A DNA stretch of 64,000 nt from Prochilodus magdalenae (Eukaryota; Chordata; Actinopteri; Characiformes; Prochilodontidae), in the NCBI GenBank assembly GCA_024036415.1, contig JAMWET010005076.1:197501-261500 (forward strand), written 5' to 3'. A program made the position numbers and the translations under genes. Position 1 is the stretch's first letter, and each line of letters starts with the position of its first letter. Below the pieces are notes generated by a model, which worked only from the letters and a program-made list of their open reading frames with translations, was not told the DNA's origin and searched no databases. This document shows positions 26,159 through 64,000 of this stretch, piece by piece.

Positions 26159-27746
26159 TACAGTGGGCTGCGAAAGTTTGGGCAGTGTTGTTAATTTTCC
26201 TGATTTACCTTTATAAAGCATTGATTGTTTGGACAAAAAAAATCTGTTAAATATATCATATAGGGGACAAACACAGTGATATTTGAGAAGTGAAATGAAG
26301 TTTATATGATTTACAGAAAGTGTGCAATAGTTGTCTAAACAAAAGTAGGCAGGTGCATAAATTTGGGCACCAAAAAAAAAAAACATAACTCAATATTTAG
26401 TAGATCCTCCTTTCGCAGAAAAAACAGCCTCCAAACGCTTCCTATAGCTTCTAATGAGAGTGTGGATTGTGGCTGAAGGTATTTTAGACCATTCTTCTTT
26501 ATAAAACATCTCTAGTTCATTCAGGTTTGATGGTTTCCGAGCATGGACAGCTCTCTTTAAGTGACACCACAGATTTTCACTAATATTCAGGTCTGGGGAC
26601 TGAGATGGCCATTCCAGAACGTTGTACTTGTTCCTCTGCATGAATGCATTAGTAGATTTTGAGCAGTGTTTAGGGTCGTTGTCTTGTTGAAAGATCCAGC
26701 CCTGGCGCAGCTTCAGCTTTGTCACTGATTCCTGGACATTGGTCTCCAGAATCTGCTGATATTGATTGGAATTCCTGCGTCCCTCAACTTTAACAAGATT
26801 CCCAGTCCCTGTACTGGCCACACAGCCCCACAGCATGATGGAACCACCACCAAATTTTACTGTGGGTAGCAGGTGTTTTTCTTGGAGTGCTGTGTTCTTT
26901 TTCCTCCATGCATAACGGCCCTTGTTATGCCCAAATAACACAGCACCTTATTCCAAAATGAAGCTGGCTTGTCCAAATGTGCTTTAGCATACCTCAAGCG
27001 GCTCTGTTTGTGATGTGGGCGGAGAAAAGGCTTCCTCTGCATCACTCTCCCATACAGCATCTCCTTGTGTAAAGTGCGCCGAATAGTTGCACAGTGACTC
27101 CATCAGCAGCAAGATCATGTTGTAGGTCTTTGGTGCTGGTCTGTGGGTTGACTCTGACTGTTCTCAACATCCTTCGCTTCTGTTTATTCCAGATTTTTCT
27201 TGGTCTGCCACTTCCAGCCTTGACTTGAACTGTGCCTGTGGTCTTCCATTTTCTCACAATGTTTCTCACAGTGGAGACTGAAAGCTGAAATCTCTGAGAT
27301 AGCTTTCTGTATCCTTCCCCTAAACCATGACGGTGAACAATCTTTGTTTTCAGGTCATTTGAAAGTTGTTTTGAGACTCCCATGCTGCCACTTTTCAGAG
27401 AAGACGCAAAGAGGAGAAAAACTTACAATTGCCCCCCTTAAATACCCTTTCTCATAACTGGAGTCACCTGTTTATGGAGGTCAAGGGTCACTGAACTTAC
27501 CAAACCAAATTTGAGTTCCAATAATTAGTTCTAAAGGTTTCGAAATCAATAAAATGACAACAGTGCCCAAATTTATGCACCTGCCTACTTTTGTTTAACC
27601 AATTATTGCACACTTTCTGTAAATCATATAAACTTCATTTCACTTCTCAAATATCACTGTGTTTGTCCCCTATATGATATATTTAACGCAATTTTTTTAT
27701 CCAAACAATCAATGCTTTATAAAGGTAAATCAGGAAAATTACAACT
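26159..27746 (-). mobile_element. Tc1-like element with long (about 200-bp) inverted repeats
   Basis: Left arm 26159-26372 and right arm 27563-27746 are near-perfect complements (CAAAAGTAGGCAGGTGCATA, ATATCACTGTGTTTGTCCCC on one strand). The right arm lacks the outermost roughly 26 bases present at the left (CAGTGGGCTGCGAAAGTTTG). Long arms are typical of the IR/DR group of fish Tc1 elements. The transposase lies between them on the minus strand. Confidence 0.9.
26390..27383 (-). pseudogene. Tc1 transposase, frameshifted
   Basis: The N-terminal frame 27042-27383 begins MGVSKQLSNDLKTKIVHRHG and has two helix-turn-helix units (QLSVSTVRNIVRKW; GSGRPRK). After shifts near 27060 and 26940, the C-terminal frame 26390-26941 has GGGSIMLWGC, QQDNDPKH (second catalytic D) and SPDLNISENLW (third acid, E), ending KGGSTKY. 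The first Asp region is degraded. The gene is dead. Confidence 0.85.
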
Positions 27747-29552
27747 GGTATCATCCCACCCCTAATTGGAAGGCCTGAATGTCAGCTCCTGCAGGTCTCT
27801 GCTCTGTCGAAATGCCCTTGCTTTTCAATCTTTGTTCTTTTGATCTTTTGCTCTTTGTTTCTTGGTGATCCCCTGACAATGTGTATGGAGTTCAGCATGT
27901 AGCCCCTCCCTATCTGTGTTGTATAACTCTCAGTTGGAGAGCCAGGGCTGTGTAGGGCCAGATATAGTGCTACACGTTCATGCCTCCGTATAAATGTTGC
28001 CACACTGTCATAAACAAAATGTTTACATTCCACATTCTTCTAAACAACAATACCAACCATAGCAAACATAGAATTCTAGTGGTTAACATGCATTTCTCAG
28101 CCTGAGTTGAGCCTGATGATTGTTTGGAGGGTTTGTCTGCAGTAACCCTATATTATCTAATATTTTATACTATGATATACAGTCAGGTCTGTAAATATCT
28201 GGACGCTGACAAAGTTATCGTTCTTTAAGCTGTCTATCCATATTAGAAAACGATCCCCTCGTACCAGAATGATGGGAGGAGAGGCGTATGGAGAAAGAAA
28301 GGAACCAATCATCATCTAAAGCATGCCACCCAGTCTGTAAAGCATGGTGGAGGTAGTGTTGTGGCTCTATTGTATTTACTGATGAAGTGACTGCTAAGAA
28401 AGCAGCAGGGCAAATTCTACAGTATAGGGTCTGTATTATTAGATTCAGCTTCAGAACTCGTTAGGCAATGACCTGAAGCGTACTGTGGACGCAACTCAAC
28501 AACAAGCAGTATCTGAGGGCAGCTGCAGAGAACCCGAACTTTGGCCTGTGAGGGGTTATCAATCATCATACCCAGTCGAGGACTTTCGATTGCAGCCGTG
28601 CGTAGAATCCATCCTCCAGATCACGTACACCCGTATATGCTGATTGTCTTCCCTGGGGCGGATGAGACCTTTCATCCAGACCATGCCACATGCCACATGT
28701 CTGACGTAAGTCGGAGGAGCTTGACCAAGACTTCCAAGTATTACACTGACCCCCTTATTTCCCAGACTTTGACCCAGTTTAGCCTCTGTGGGACCACCTT
28801 GATCTTTGTGTTCGTTCGATAGCTCCTCCCCCACCCACACACCCTCCAGCAGCTGTAGGATGCATTGCATGTTGCAGTCAGCATGGCTCCAGATACCTGT
28901 GACAACCTACCAGGACCTTATTAAGTCACTCCCAGCCCAGCTGCTGTGCGTGCTGCACACGGTGGTTACTCTGGGTATTAGCTGGTGGTCATAATAAAAT
29001 GGCTTTGAAGATAAGAGCAGATACACTGAAAATCTTTCCTTTGGCTGGACATCCAGATGATCTCAGATCTGTTCCTAAGACGCTAGTAGATGCTATCTAT
29101 GCCCTTTTGTTGCCCCATGGAGAGGGCTTCTGTCCAGAGTCCTCTCTCTGACATTCACCAAGCATTAGCCGGAGCCTGAGGCCAAAGCCTATTGTATATC
29201 TCATTACCCGGTAAACTGTTTCGTCACCTTATTCTTCCGATTGCATTACCATGCATAATTCATATCCTGACACCTTTGTTGGCTGGGATATGGTTTCTGA
29301 CACAAAGGAACAGGAGTCCACCGTGTTCTCTGGCTCTTCCCTCACACTACCTCTCTCTGGTGGAAGGGATAATAATACTGGGGGCATTCAGTGAAACTTT
29401 AAGGGGATTAACTATTGGATGCTGCTGATGGACGTTAGATGTACCGTTCCTGCCAGTGAACAAAGAGCTGAGGGTTATCTTGATGCTGAGTTAGCCCACT
29501 AAAGGCTTTCGGATTTTCTCAGCTCGGCAGCTTGCTTCAACTCACCGGCGAC
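27747..29552. other. Intergenic between Tc1 element and LHFPL5
   Basis: 28180-28430 carries a decayed Tc1-like trace (AAGCATGGTGGAGGTAGTGT, the usual GGGS core region). The 29.2-29.55 kb part is LHFPL5 upstream/5' UTR; no promoter motif is clear. Confidence 0.5.
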
Positions 29553-31590
29553 ATGGAGAAGATGCTTCCAGCCCAAGAGGCGGCCAAAATCTACCACACC
29601 AACTACGTGAGGAACGCCAGAGCCATTGGTGTGCTCTGGGCCATTTTCTCCATTTGTTTCTCCATCATCACTGTGGTGGTGTTCATCCAGCCCTACTGGA
29701 TCGGTGACAGCGTGAACACCCCGCAGGCGGGATACTTCGGCCTCTTCTACTACTGCATCGGAAACCCCATCACCTCGGAGCTGGTGTGTAAAGGGAGCGT
29801 CCTCGATTTCAACTCGAGTCCTTCAGGGGCCTTCAAGACTGCCATGTTCTTCGTTGGCACCTCCATGCTGCTTAATGTGGGCACCATAATCTGCTTCAGC
29901 CTCTTCTTCTTCTGCAACGCCGGCAGCGTCTACAAGATATGTGCCTGGATGCAAACCGCATCAGGTAAACGGGATCGCCCTTTTTAGACTGACTTGGTCT
30001 CTTTCAAAGAGAACAGGCTTGTATCAGTAAGAGCTCAGTACTAGCTAGAGAAAGCAGCATAGGTGGTCACCAGTACGACCAGCACAGGCTAGGAAGCTGT
30101 TATGTGAACTCAGAACCGAAACCAGCATATCACTGGTGTGGGAATAACCTTGTATCTCCAGAATAGTCAATACACAGGTCAACAATGGTCAGGAACCTTT
30201 GACTTTGAGGTACATTATGTTTGGTTTGATGGGCATGTCACCCAACCAGTAGTGAGATATACAGCTCTGGAAAAATTTAAGAGACCTCCTCCACATGATC
30301 AGTGTCTCTAGTTGTCCAGTTTCTGGGTTTGTGTTTCACCAGAATCTCTCAGTTCTGTTTGATTCTCTACACTACTGGAAGCATGTCTCCCAGATTCCAG
30401 ATCAGATATTGTATTAGATCTGTTTATTTAAAAAATCACTAATGACCTCCAGAAGCCTGTTTTTAGAACCATGCTCACTGTGCGTTTCACCCCAGCCACC
30501 GCTCGCCTGTCTCTCTGGAGGTCATTCGAGGTCATCTTACAGTGGTTAAGGGACATTGGAATGAAGTGGGGCTCATCACGGTCAGTAGAGGGTGGGTTTG
30601 GCCCTCTGCCAGTCTGTAGCTGTGTTGTCCTGTGTGTTTGCTGCTGGACCTTGTTCTTATGAACCAGACGCTCACTGTACCTGCCAGTAAAGCTAGAACC
30701 CAACCTTCTGTTCCTCACTAAGAACCTGCTGTACATGTGGAGATGCTGATTTAAGAAGAACCTGGAGTGGGCTCTTATATATTTACAGAGCTGTATATTA
30801 GGCCCAACATTTTAAAAAGGCAGTATGCACAATGGAATCTAATGAAGTCCTCTATAAATGCTGATGCTCCAGCTGGGTGTACATAACTTCGCTTTGGGGA
30901 CTTTTCCACCAAAGGAAAAAGGGAGTCCCAAACGCAATCTTCGACACCCTAGTGATTGGCACCCCCATGTGGTCCAACGTGATCATCAGTATCTGCCCCT
31001 AGACACTAACTTTCCCTAACAGGCATGCACTTGTTCGATCATTGACGTGTTACAGAAAGCAGTGAGTGGGTGCAGTAGTGAGCTGATCAGGTGTTCTGCC
31101 TCTGTACCGTAGCTGTGCTGCTGGTGATGGGCTGTATGATTTACCCGGACGGCTGGGACTCGGCTGAGGTAAAGCGCATGTGTGGAGAGAGGACCGGCAA
31201 ATACACCCTGGGTAACTGCACCGTCCGCTGGGCTTACATCCTCGCCATCATCTGCATCCTGGACGCGCTCATGCTGTCTCTGCTGGCCTTCACTCTGGGC
31301 AACAGGCAGGACAAACTGCTGCCTGATGAATTCCAGATGGAAGAAGAAGGTAAGAATCAGAGCTGGGTCTCCAAATATTTAAAACAATACACTAGGAGAG
31401 GGGTTCTCAACCCTCCCCAGCCCCAGGACCACCTAATAAGAGCACAGCATAGCGGCCCACCAAAACACTATTATACAATTTCTACAAGAGATGTGGTTAA
31501 AGAATTCAAACCAGGGAGGTGTAATAAACACATATATGTGTGTATAGATTGGTATCAATATATACCAATCTATAGTGAGTGAGTGAGTGA

Positions 31591-31659
<69 letters not shown>

Positions 31660-32217
31660 CATACATACACACACATACACATACACACACCCACACAGCC
31701 TCCAGGCCCATGGACACCTAGAGGATGCTTCTTGGCCCACATGTTGAGAAACCCTGCACTAGTAGAACTACAAAACACTGCTTGATGCAAACTGGACTAT
31801 GAAGTCCAGCAGTGCTTGAACCATACATGCTAATGTTACTAACAGGTAGGAGGATCTAGATGACCATCACCTGTTCACACAGGCCTACTGGATTACAAAT
31901 AATAATCAAAAAATTTGACAACTCGCTCAACCCTATTTTATTCAAATGGTTTTGCCCTGCATGTGTACTCCTGTTTCTATTCTGATCACTGATGAACTGA
32001 TGAGAAGAAAACAACAAAGACCTGATCGGGTCAAGATTTCATGTTTCTCTGGAATTACACTGTGCATGCTTTTCAAAAGTAAAAATCTGGTGCGCATCAC
32101 ATACATCTAGAGTTCACAAGCGTGCCAGAAATTATAATTTTTTTTTAGCTCTGTAGGTTTTTAGGTGTTTATGTTGCTGACAAAGTAACTCGATTTGTCA
32201 TTACAGGAAAAGCCTGA
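29553..32217 (+). CDS. lhfpl5: LHFPL5 (TMHS) tetraspan protein, complete, 3 coding exons
   Basis: Exons 29553-29964, 31113-31349 and 32207-32217 join in frame (phases 1 and 1) to 219 aa, the same length as human LHFPL5. The protein is a subunit of the hair-cell mechanotransduction complex with PCDH15 and TMC1. The start [15 protein letters not shown] matches the family start. Four membrane segments are visible at about 24-46, 96-121, 128-148 and 178-200, with the signatures [20 protein letters not shown] and YPDGWDS. The residues hit by known deafness alleles (Y127, C161, T165) are all present. The last exon adds only the final codons (end EEEGKA, unlike the mammalian tail). Intron 1 contains a TIR repeat at 30262-30795; intron 2 contains a TA microsatellite. 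Reading through the second donor would give a longer tail in repeat DNA and is unlikely. The a/b teleost paralogue cannot be decided from sequence alone. Confidence 0.95.
30262..30795. mobile_element. Repeat B, full copy in LHFPL5 intron 1
   Basis: Terminal inverted repeats ACAGCTCTGGAAAAATTTAA and TATATTTACAGAGCTGTA enclose about 530 bases without coding capacity. Truncated partner at 9665-9955. Confidence 0.8.
31591..31653. repeat. TA microsatellite in LHFPL5 intron 2
   Basis: About 30 TA units preceded by GTGA and followed by CATA/CACA units. The flanks GGTTCTCAACCC (31401) and TTGAGAAACCCTGCA (31744) form an inverted pair, so the tract may sit inside a small MITE. Confidence 0.85.
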
Positions 32218-32536
32218 ATCCAGAGAAACGTCCTGACACCATTATATATGAAGACGGGCTCAAGCCACTGAACATGGACCAGCTAGGGGAATGGATGGAT
32301 CACCTGAATGGATTTAATCCAGTGACTGACAGGAGTAACAGCGAAGTACTAAACTGCTTGCACCCTCATCTGAGACCTTTTCAGCACATTTGAGAATCCT
32401 GCTTTAATTTTATGAAGAGTTGTATGATGAAACCCCTTTAGTCTGAATATGGCACCAAGGCAGAGGTTACGGTGTCGTAACTTGTTTTCTACAAGCCTAA
32501 ATGAAACGAGCTAAATTGCACTCATCTTCCAAATGC

Positions 32537-32545
32537 TTTATTAAA
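32537..32545. promoter_or_regulatory. Overlapping poly(A) hexamers for convergent LHFPL5 and SRPK1
   Basis: TTTATTAAAA carries ATTAAA on the plus strand (32540-32545, about 320 bases after the LHFPL5 stop) and AATAAA on the minus strand (32537-32542, about 1.0 kb after the SRPK1 stop). I saw no better hexamer for either gene nearby. Actual use of both is inferred. Confidence 0.5.
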
Positions 32546-32869
32546 ACATTTCTGACAAGCTAAATAATCTTAGCTAAGATACAATAGTAGGATTTCTTTA
32601 AAAACTGTACATGGCTGTAATATACAGATCAAGGCAAACTCTTTGGTACACATATATACAGACACACACATCATGCTCACACACGCTCACAGACTTTCTT
32701 TTTCACAAGTTTTTTTTTTCCTTTTTCTTTTGATGTTACTTAAGGGCTACTCACGTTGTGTGGAAGCTTCCTGAACATTTTTACTTACTGACCAAAAACA
32801 GTGAGAAACAAAACCTTCTACAATGTATAAAGATTTGACCGACCAAAAGAAAAAAAAGAAAAGAAAGAA

Positions 32870-32925
32870 AGAAAGAAAGAAGAAGAAGAAGAAGAAGAAG
32901 AAGAAGAAGAAGAAAAAAAAAAGAC
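32870..32925. repeat. GAAA/GAA purine tract in SRPK1 3' UTR
   Basis: GAAA units then about ten GAA units. On the transcribed strand it is a CU-rich run inside the SRPK1 3' UTR. Confidence 0.85.
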
Positions 32926-33545
32926 CACACATTAAAAAACCTGACACTTCGAGTTAAGCCAGAAGTACACAGTGGTATGGCATTTCCTGAAATGAACTAC
33001 AAACCGTCCCAAACTGTCTAGACTCAACTGCTACTGTACTAATGTAAACCTATCAGTTCCCTTTATACAGCTTCCTCTCTCTGGTGTGCATATTCCCAAA
33101 ACTAGACAACATACGTAACAAAATGATCCACTGGGTGTGGCCTTGCACTAATCCCAAGTTCAATTAAAGCCACTTGTCTAACGAAAATACAGGGCTCTGG
33201 TCTTTAGAACACCGAAGAAATACTACAGGAAATGTTCCCTAAAACTCTTCAATGTGTTGTGCAAATCAAGATGGAGTGGGGGGAGGAAAAAGAAAAGGGA
33301 AAAAAAAAAAAGAAAATAAGTCACCAAGAGTATGCGGAAGAACCCCTGCCTCAGGAGAGCCTCAAAACTTCAGGCAAAGCAAAGTACTCCGCAGGTGAAA
33401 ACAAATACAGAAAACCACACACAAATACACAAACAAGTACTATTCAGATATGCACTCAAATCTGGAAAGTGTTATGTTGCAGTCTCTCTTGCTATGTCAT
33501 GGAAGTGGAGGAGAATGGAGAAGTAGTAGTGGCTTGAATCAACCA

Positions 33546-50801
<17,256 letters not shown>

Positions 50802-50814
<13 letters not shown>

Positions 50815-50870
50815 GTTGGCCCGGTAGTTGGTGGCTGGAGCGCCCACGCGCATGCGCGGCTCTGGAGCAG
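50802..50870 (-). promoter_or_regulatory. SRPK1 CpG-type promoter with NRF1-like site
   Basis: GCGCATGCGC at 50848-50857, a consensus NRF1 palindrome, lies about 34 bases upstream of the SRPK1 ATG. The surrounding 50.3-50.9 kb is rich in CpG compared with the rest of the window, and no TATA box is visible. This suits a housekeeping kinase. Promoter function is inferred. Confidence 0.5.
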
Positions 50871-52129
50871 CTTCTCCACACCCCTTCAGTAAAGAAGGAA
50901 TCCTCAGCGTTACTCACATTACTGAGGCACTGAGGCAGCTCTGACCTGTAGTCCACTCAAGCTGTGCATTCATTATTAAGACGAGCAGGAACTGATCGAA
51001 GAGGTGGTAGAACTGGGATTAGTGCATGTCCGTAAATCATCACGGTAGGCTGATTACACAGCACATAGGAACTATAGTGCATGGACGCGGAATATCAATT
51101 AAAGGGCCCATATGCAATATTTTTAGTGTATTTTTTCATTGACGTTTAGCACAAACCTTAGTTTTACATGATTTTTTAATCTTTCTATGTCTCTTTGAAT
51201 TAAACAGGCTGCTTTTGTAACTTTGCCTTTAAAGGAGCAGTGTGTTTAGATTTACTCTATAAGTAGTAAAGTAATACAGTATACAAAAACATGTTTTTTT
51301 GTTTTTTAGTAGTGTGTGATTACCTGTAATGTCTGCACAGGTCCAAGTCTTTTTGGCCACCATGTTGTACCATCATGTTTCTACCGTAGCCCAGAGTGGA
51401 CAGACCACACACTGGCACTAGAAAGTGCCTGTCATGGGTTTATATTAAAGTGGCAGCTTGATTTGGTGGTGATATAGCAACGGGCGGAGGACAAAGAAAG
51501 ATAATGACAACTCAGTTGTCGCCTACAGGGCTGGTTAACCATTTTGCCAACCAAGTTTATGTACAGATACTTATTTAGCATGAGACAACATCTGAGGGAG
51601 GCTGAAACCTTGTCTCGAAGAAACCTGGCAACAACACAAGTTCTACTACATGGAAAGGGATTGGGATTCAGTTGGTGGAATCTGCTACATTACCACTAGA
51701 TGTCACTAAAGCTTACACACTGCTTCTTTAAGGCTGATATACAGTTGTTTGCCTGTTTTTGTGATGCCACAATGTCACGTGTTGCCACTTAAACCAGCTC
51801 ATTTACATATACCCACAAATTCTGTACACATTAGGTTAATTTCACGCTTTCATTTAGCAGATATAAGGCTTATTTCTGTGTGGGCCGGTTTTCTAATAAG
51901 GTAGCCAGTTCAAACATCCTCTACAGAGAATATACTTACGTTCATTTGCTGGAGTAATAAACAAATAAAATGTGTCATTACTTTGTTTTTAACAGTATGT
52001 TAAGCTTATCACTTAATTTTCAGGGAAAATGGCTGGAGAGGATGTTCTCATTTTTACTTACAAACATTTTATAAACCTAATTTTAATTTGACCAGACTGT
52101 ATGTTGTCAAAGAAAAATGTGTGTTACCA

Positions 52130-52745
52130 GGGACAATAGATGTTGATAAATTTAGACTGATATGGGCAATATTTATCAAGCTACACATACAGAAGTAGTG
52201 TCTCTCAGTATAGCCAACACAACATGCCGGACATCTCAGCATGGTGTAGAGGTTCCTAATGGTGTCCTGTGATAATCCATCCCATGCATCTTGAATATTC
52301 TCACACAGTTCCTGCAGATTGTGCGGTAGGGGTTAGGGTCGAGTGACGTGCGACAACAAAGCATTCTTGGTGCTGACCACGGCGCCTCCACACATGGATT
52401 CATTGGTCTTCATCAAGGCAAAAGTGGGACACATCACCGACGCTGCCATTCTGGGTCACTTGTGACGTTGACATGGTAAGAGCAGTCGTCATGACGGTCT
52501 ACGTGCATGTAGCTCTGGGTTGTGTAGCCGGTGATGCTGGCACTAACTGGATGACTCATGGAGGCTGCTCGCTAAATGTCCACAATCACAGATGTTGGGT
52601 CAGTCAGGTAAGGCGATAAGGCCGTCCTTGCTTGCGTCACATGCACAGCCAAGGGCGAAACCTCAAACCTACCTACCAAGTTTCACTTCTGTTGGCCGAT
52701 TGGATGCAACTACTGTTTTGACAATGAGTGCAGGTATAATTTTCA
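52130..52745 (-). pseudogene. Tc1-like transposase relic, copy 1
   Basis: Close to 62085-62690 (shared TTTAGACTGATATGG, CTACACATACAGAAGT, ATCCATCCCATGCA/CCATCCCATGCAGC). Read on the minus strand both give the C-terminal end of a Tc1-type transposase. Lies between MAPK14 and SRPK1. Confidence 0.65.
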
Positions 52746-52839
52746 TTACCTTATAATAATTACCCATGTTTGTGATGACTGTTTGAGGTCAGTGCTGTTC
52801 AATTAACAAGCAACAACACATCTCTGAAAAATATCTGCC

Positions 52840-52845
52840 TTTATT
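52840..52845 (-). promoter_or_regulatory. Probable MAPK14 poly(A) signal
   Basis: AATAAA on the minus strand, about 1.7 kb after the MAPK14 stop and 2 kb before the SRPK1 start. Other AT-rich hexamers occur nearer the stop, so shorter 3' ends are possible. Confidence 0.4.
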
Positions 52846-54533
52846 TTCTTTAATAAACAACGTGTATTTGATTATATTCTCTACAGTGTGATATCAGAAA
52901 TAAAGCAGACAGAAGCAGCCGCCATGCCAGTTCATATCAACTCAGGAGTATATAAATATTTCACACTGGAACGATATGGACATTCATTTTCATTTTCTCT
53001 ACCATCAGCTTAAAACAATCCCATTCACATCACGTGCTCATGTTCTCTCTTAAGGCGCTCACTCAGTCTTACAGTCACACAGCCTTGAGTGATGAACACA
53101 ACACAAACAGAAAGAGAGACCAGAACTGGTACTTAGAAGAGGCCTAAACTAATTCACGGAGTATCAGTCTGGACTCCAGTTCAACCAAAAGTTACTGTTT
53201 GAAATAATTATTTCATTTTTAATATGGGAAGTACATTGTCGCATGCAGAGTCCAAATGTTCTACCATCCAGAGAACTGGCTTTGAATGTGAACAACATTT
53301 CCGACTGCAGGACCCAAAGAAGATACTGCACACATGATCCGATACTCGGTGGAAGTGCGTAGCTTCATGTGGCCCAGATGTAAATACCTCATTTTACAAC
53401 CAGGCAGGTAGTAAAACTAAACACTCTGTATATCAGCGGTATATCTATACTGACCGTCGTGTTGTTAAAACCATCTTTAGCTAACGTTAAAATTAAAAAT
53501 CCCAATCTTTCCATCCATGTATAATTATACACTGGATGTGAGAGTCTTTGTCTTTTCTTTTCCGTTTTGGAAAAACTAAAAATAGCAATGGAGAAATTAT
53601 TTTCTCAGACAAATGATAAATCAACAGACGCTTTGTATGGTCATTTGTTCAGATTTTGGTCATGTCAATGCCAGGTACAGCTTTGTATTTGTTTCAAGTG
53701 CCTACAGTACTGTCCATCAGTTAGAGACCACCCTTTTACATATTTAGTTTCCAAAATAATAATAATAATAATTGTCAAAATTCTTTAACTTAAAAGGCTT
53801 TTTTTTAAAAAAAAGTAAGCTGTAAAGGTGGACATGCTAAATACTGACCAAAACATAGCATCACATTTAGTTGTTTAATTTTGTTAAATCCACATTTTCT
53901 TTTTTTTTTCCTTTTTTTTATTTTATGATGCCCAAAAAATTAATAACGCTGACTAGAAATAAACATATCTGACTGGAAACTAAATAAATGGTCTTTGACA
54001 TTACTGCACAGTACTGCATATCTGTGGTCTTGTTTGCCATAATCTCTGGATGAAACGCCATCATTTTACAAATAAGATTTTTTTTCCCCACAATGTTATT
54101 CAGTTGTGATGTACCCAATCCTTTTAAACTAGATCTTGAGACGTCTGGGCTCAAGATTAGCAGCAAGCTTTATTGCCATGTGAATGTTTTTGTGCATACT
54201 TGTTAGCGAGAAATTTGGGAAGTGGGTGGAAACACGACAATGGTTTAACACAAATGCTACTGAACTCTATTAGAGGTTCCTCATATAAAAACACCCAGTA
54301 AATGTGTCCCTTTTTGTCCTAATGTTTTTTTTTTGCTTCCTAATTCATTAGACAACAGTTATATACATAAAAAAATACAATAAAAAAAAAAAAAAGAGCA
54401 AGACAAAGAAAGTAAAGTGACAGGCACTTTAAAATCATACTGTCGGTCTGGTAAAAGAACTGCAAAAATGACAGTGTTAACTGCAGGAGTCAAAAAGACT
54501 GGGCTGAGGTTGGGCTCCAGTCTTACACAGGTC

Positions 54534-64000
<9,467 letters not shown>

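Noticed and set aside
31350..31582. Longer C-terminus for LHFPL5 by reading past exon 2
   Set aside because: A good donor GTAAGA follows exon 2, the extension enters repeat DNA, and splicing to 32207 gives exactly the family length.

Overview
The window is vertebrate nuclear DNA, almost certainly from a teleost fish. It has split genes with GT/AG introns, very long non-coding stretches, many decayed Tc1-like transposons, tRNA-headed SINEs, LINE 3' tails and long micro/minisatellites. The gene order colipase - LHFPL5 - SRPK1 - p38alpha (MAPK14) is the order I know from human 6p21.31, except that SLC26A8, which lies between SRPK1 and MAPK14 in human, is missing here and MAPK14 points the other way.

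Layout. 1-23.5 kb holds no gene I can support. It contains Tc1-like remnants, MITEs, two large minisatellites (27-bp unit at 4557-5595; 20/21-bp unit at 16409-17370), a 500-bp AAT array, and a LINE reverse-transcriptase tail split by a 641-bp AT-rich foldback insertion. 23.97-25.43 kb (minus): colipase, complete in 3 exons. 26.16-27.75 kb: a Tc1-like element with long inverted repeats and a broken transposase. 29.55-32.22 kb (plus): LHFPL5, complete in 3 exons, 219 aa. 33.55-50.81 kb (minus): SRPK1, complete, 646 aa. 54.53 kb to the right edge (minus): the C-terminal half of MAPK14; the upstream exons lie beyond the window.

The most interesting result comes from reading exons by hand. SRPK1 has two adjacent 93-nt exons of the same phase (36083-36175 and 35353-35445). 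They encode two versions of the same 31-residue stretch, which carries two of the docking-groove acidic residues. One version is SRPK1-like, the other SRPK2-like. The neighbouring MAPK14 has its own pair of 80-nt alternative exons (59788-59867 and 58866-58945), equivalent to the known mammalian CSBP2/CSBP1 choice. Both pairs start at nearly the same point of the kinase fold, the conserved D-H after helix F. So two adjacent CMGC kinase genes each carry a duplicated, apparently mutually exclusive exon at a homologous site. I know of no description of the SRPK1 pair, but that is only memory.

The four genes do not form a pathway. Colipase is a secreted digestive cofactor, LHFPL5 a hair-cell mechanotransduction subunit, SRPK1 a splicing-factor kinase and MAPK14 a stress kinase. 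LHFPL5 and SRPK1 converge on one 10-bp sequence that carries a poly(A) hexamer on each strand.
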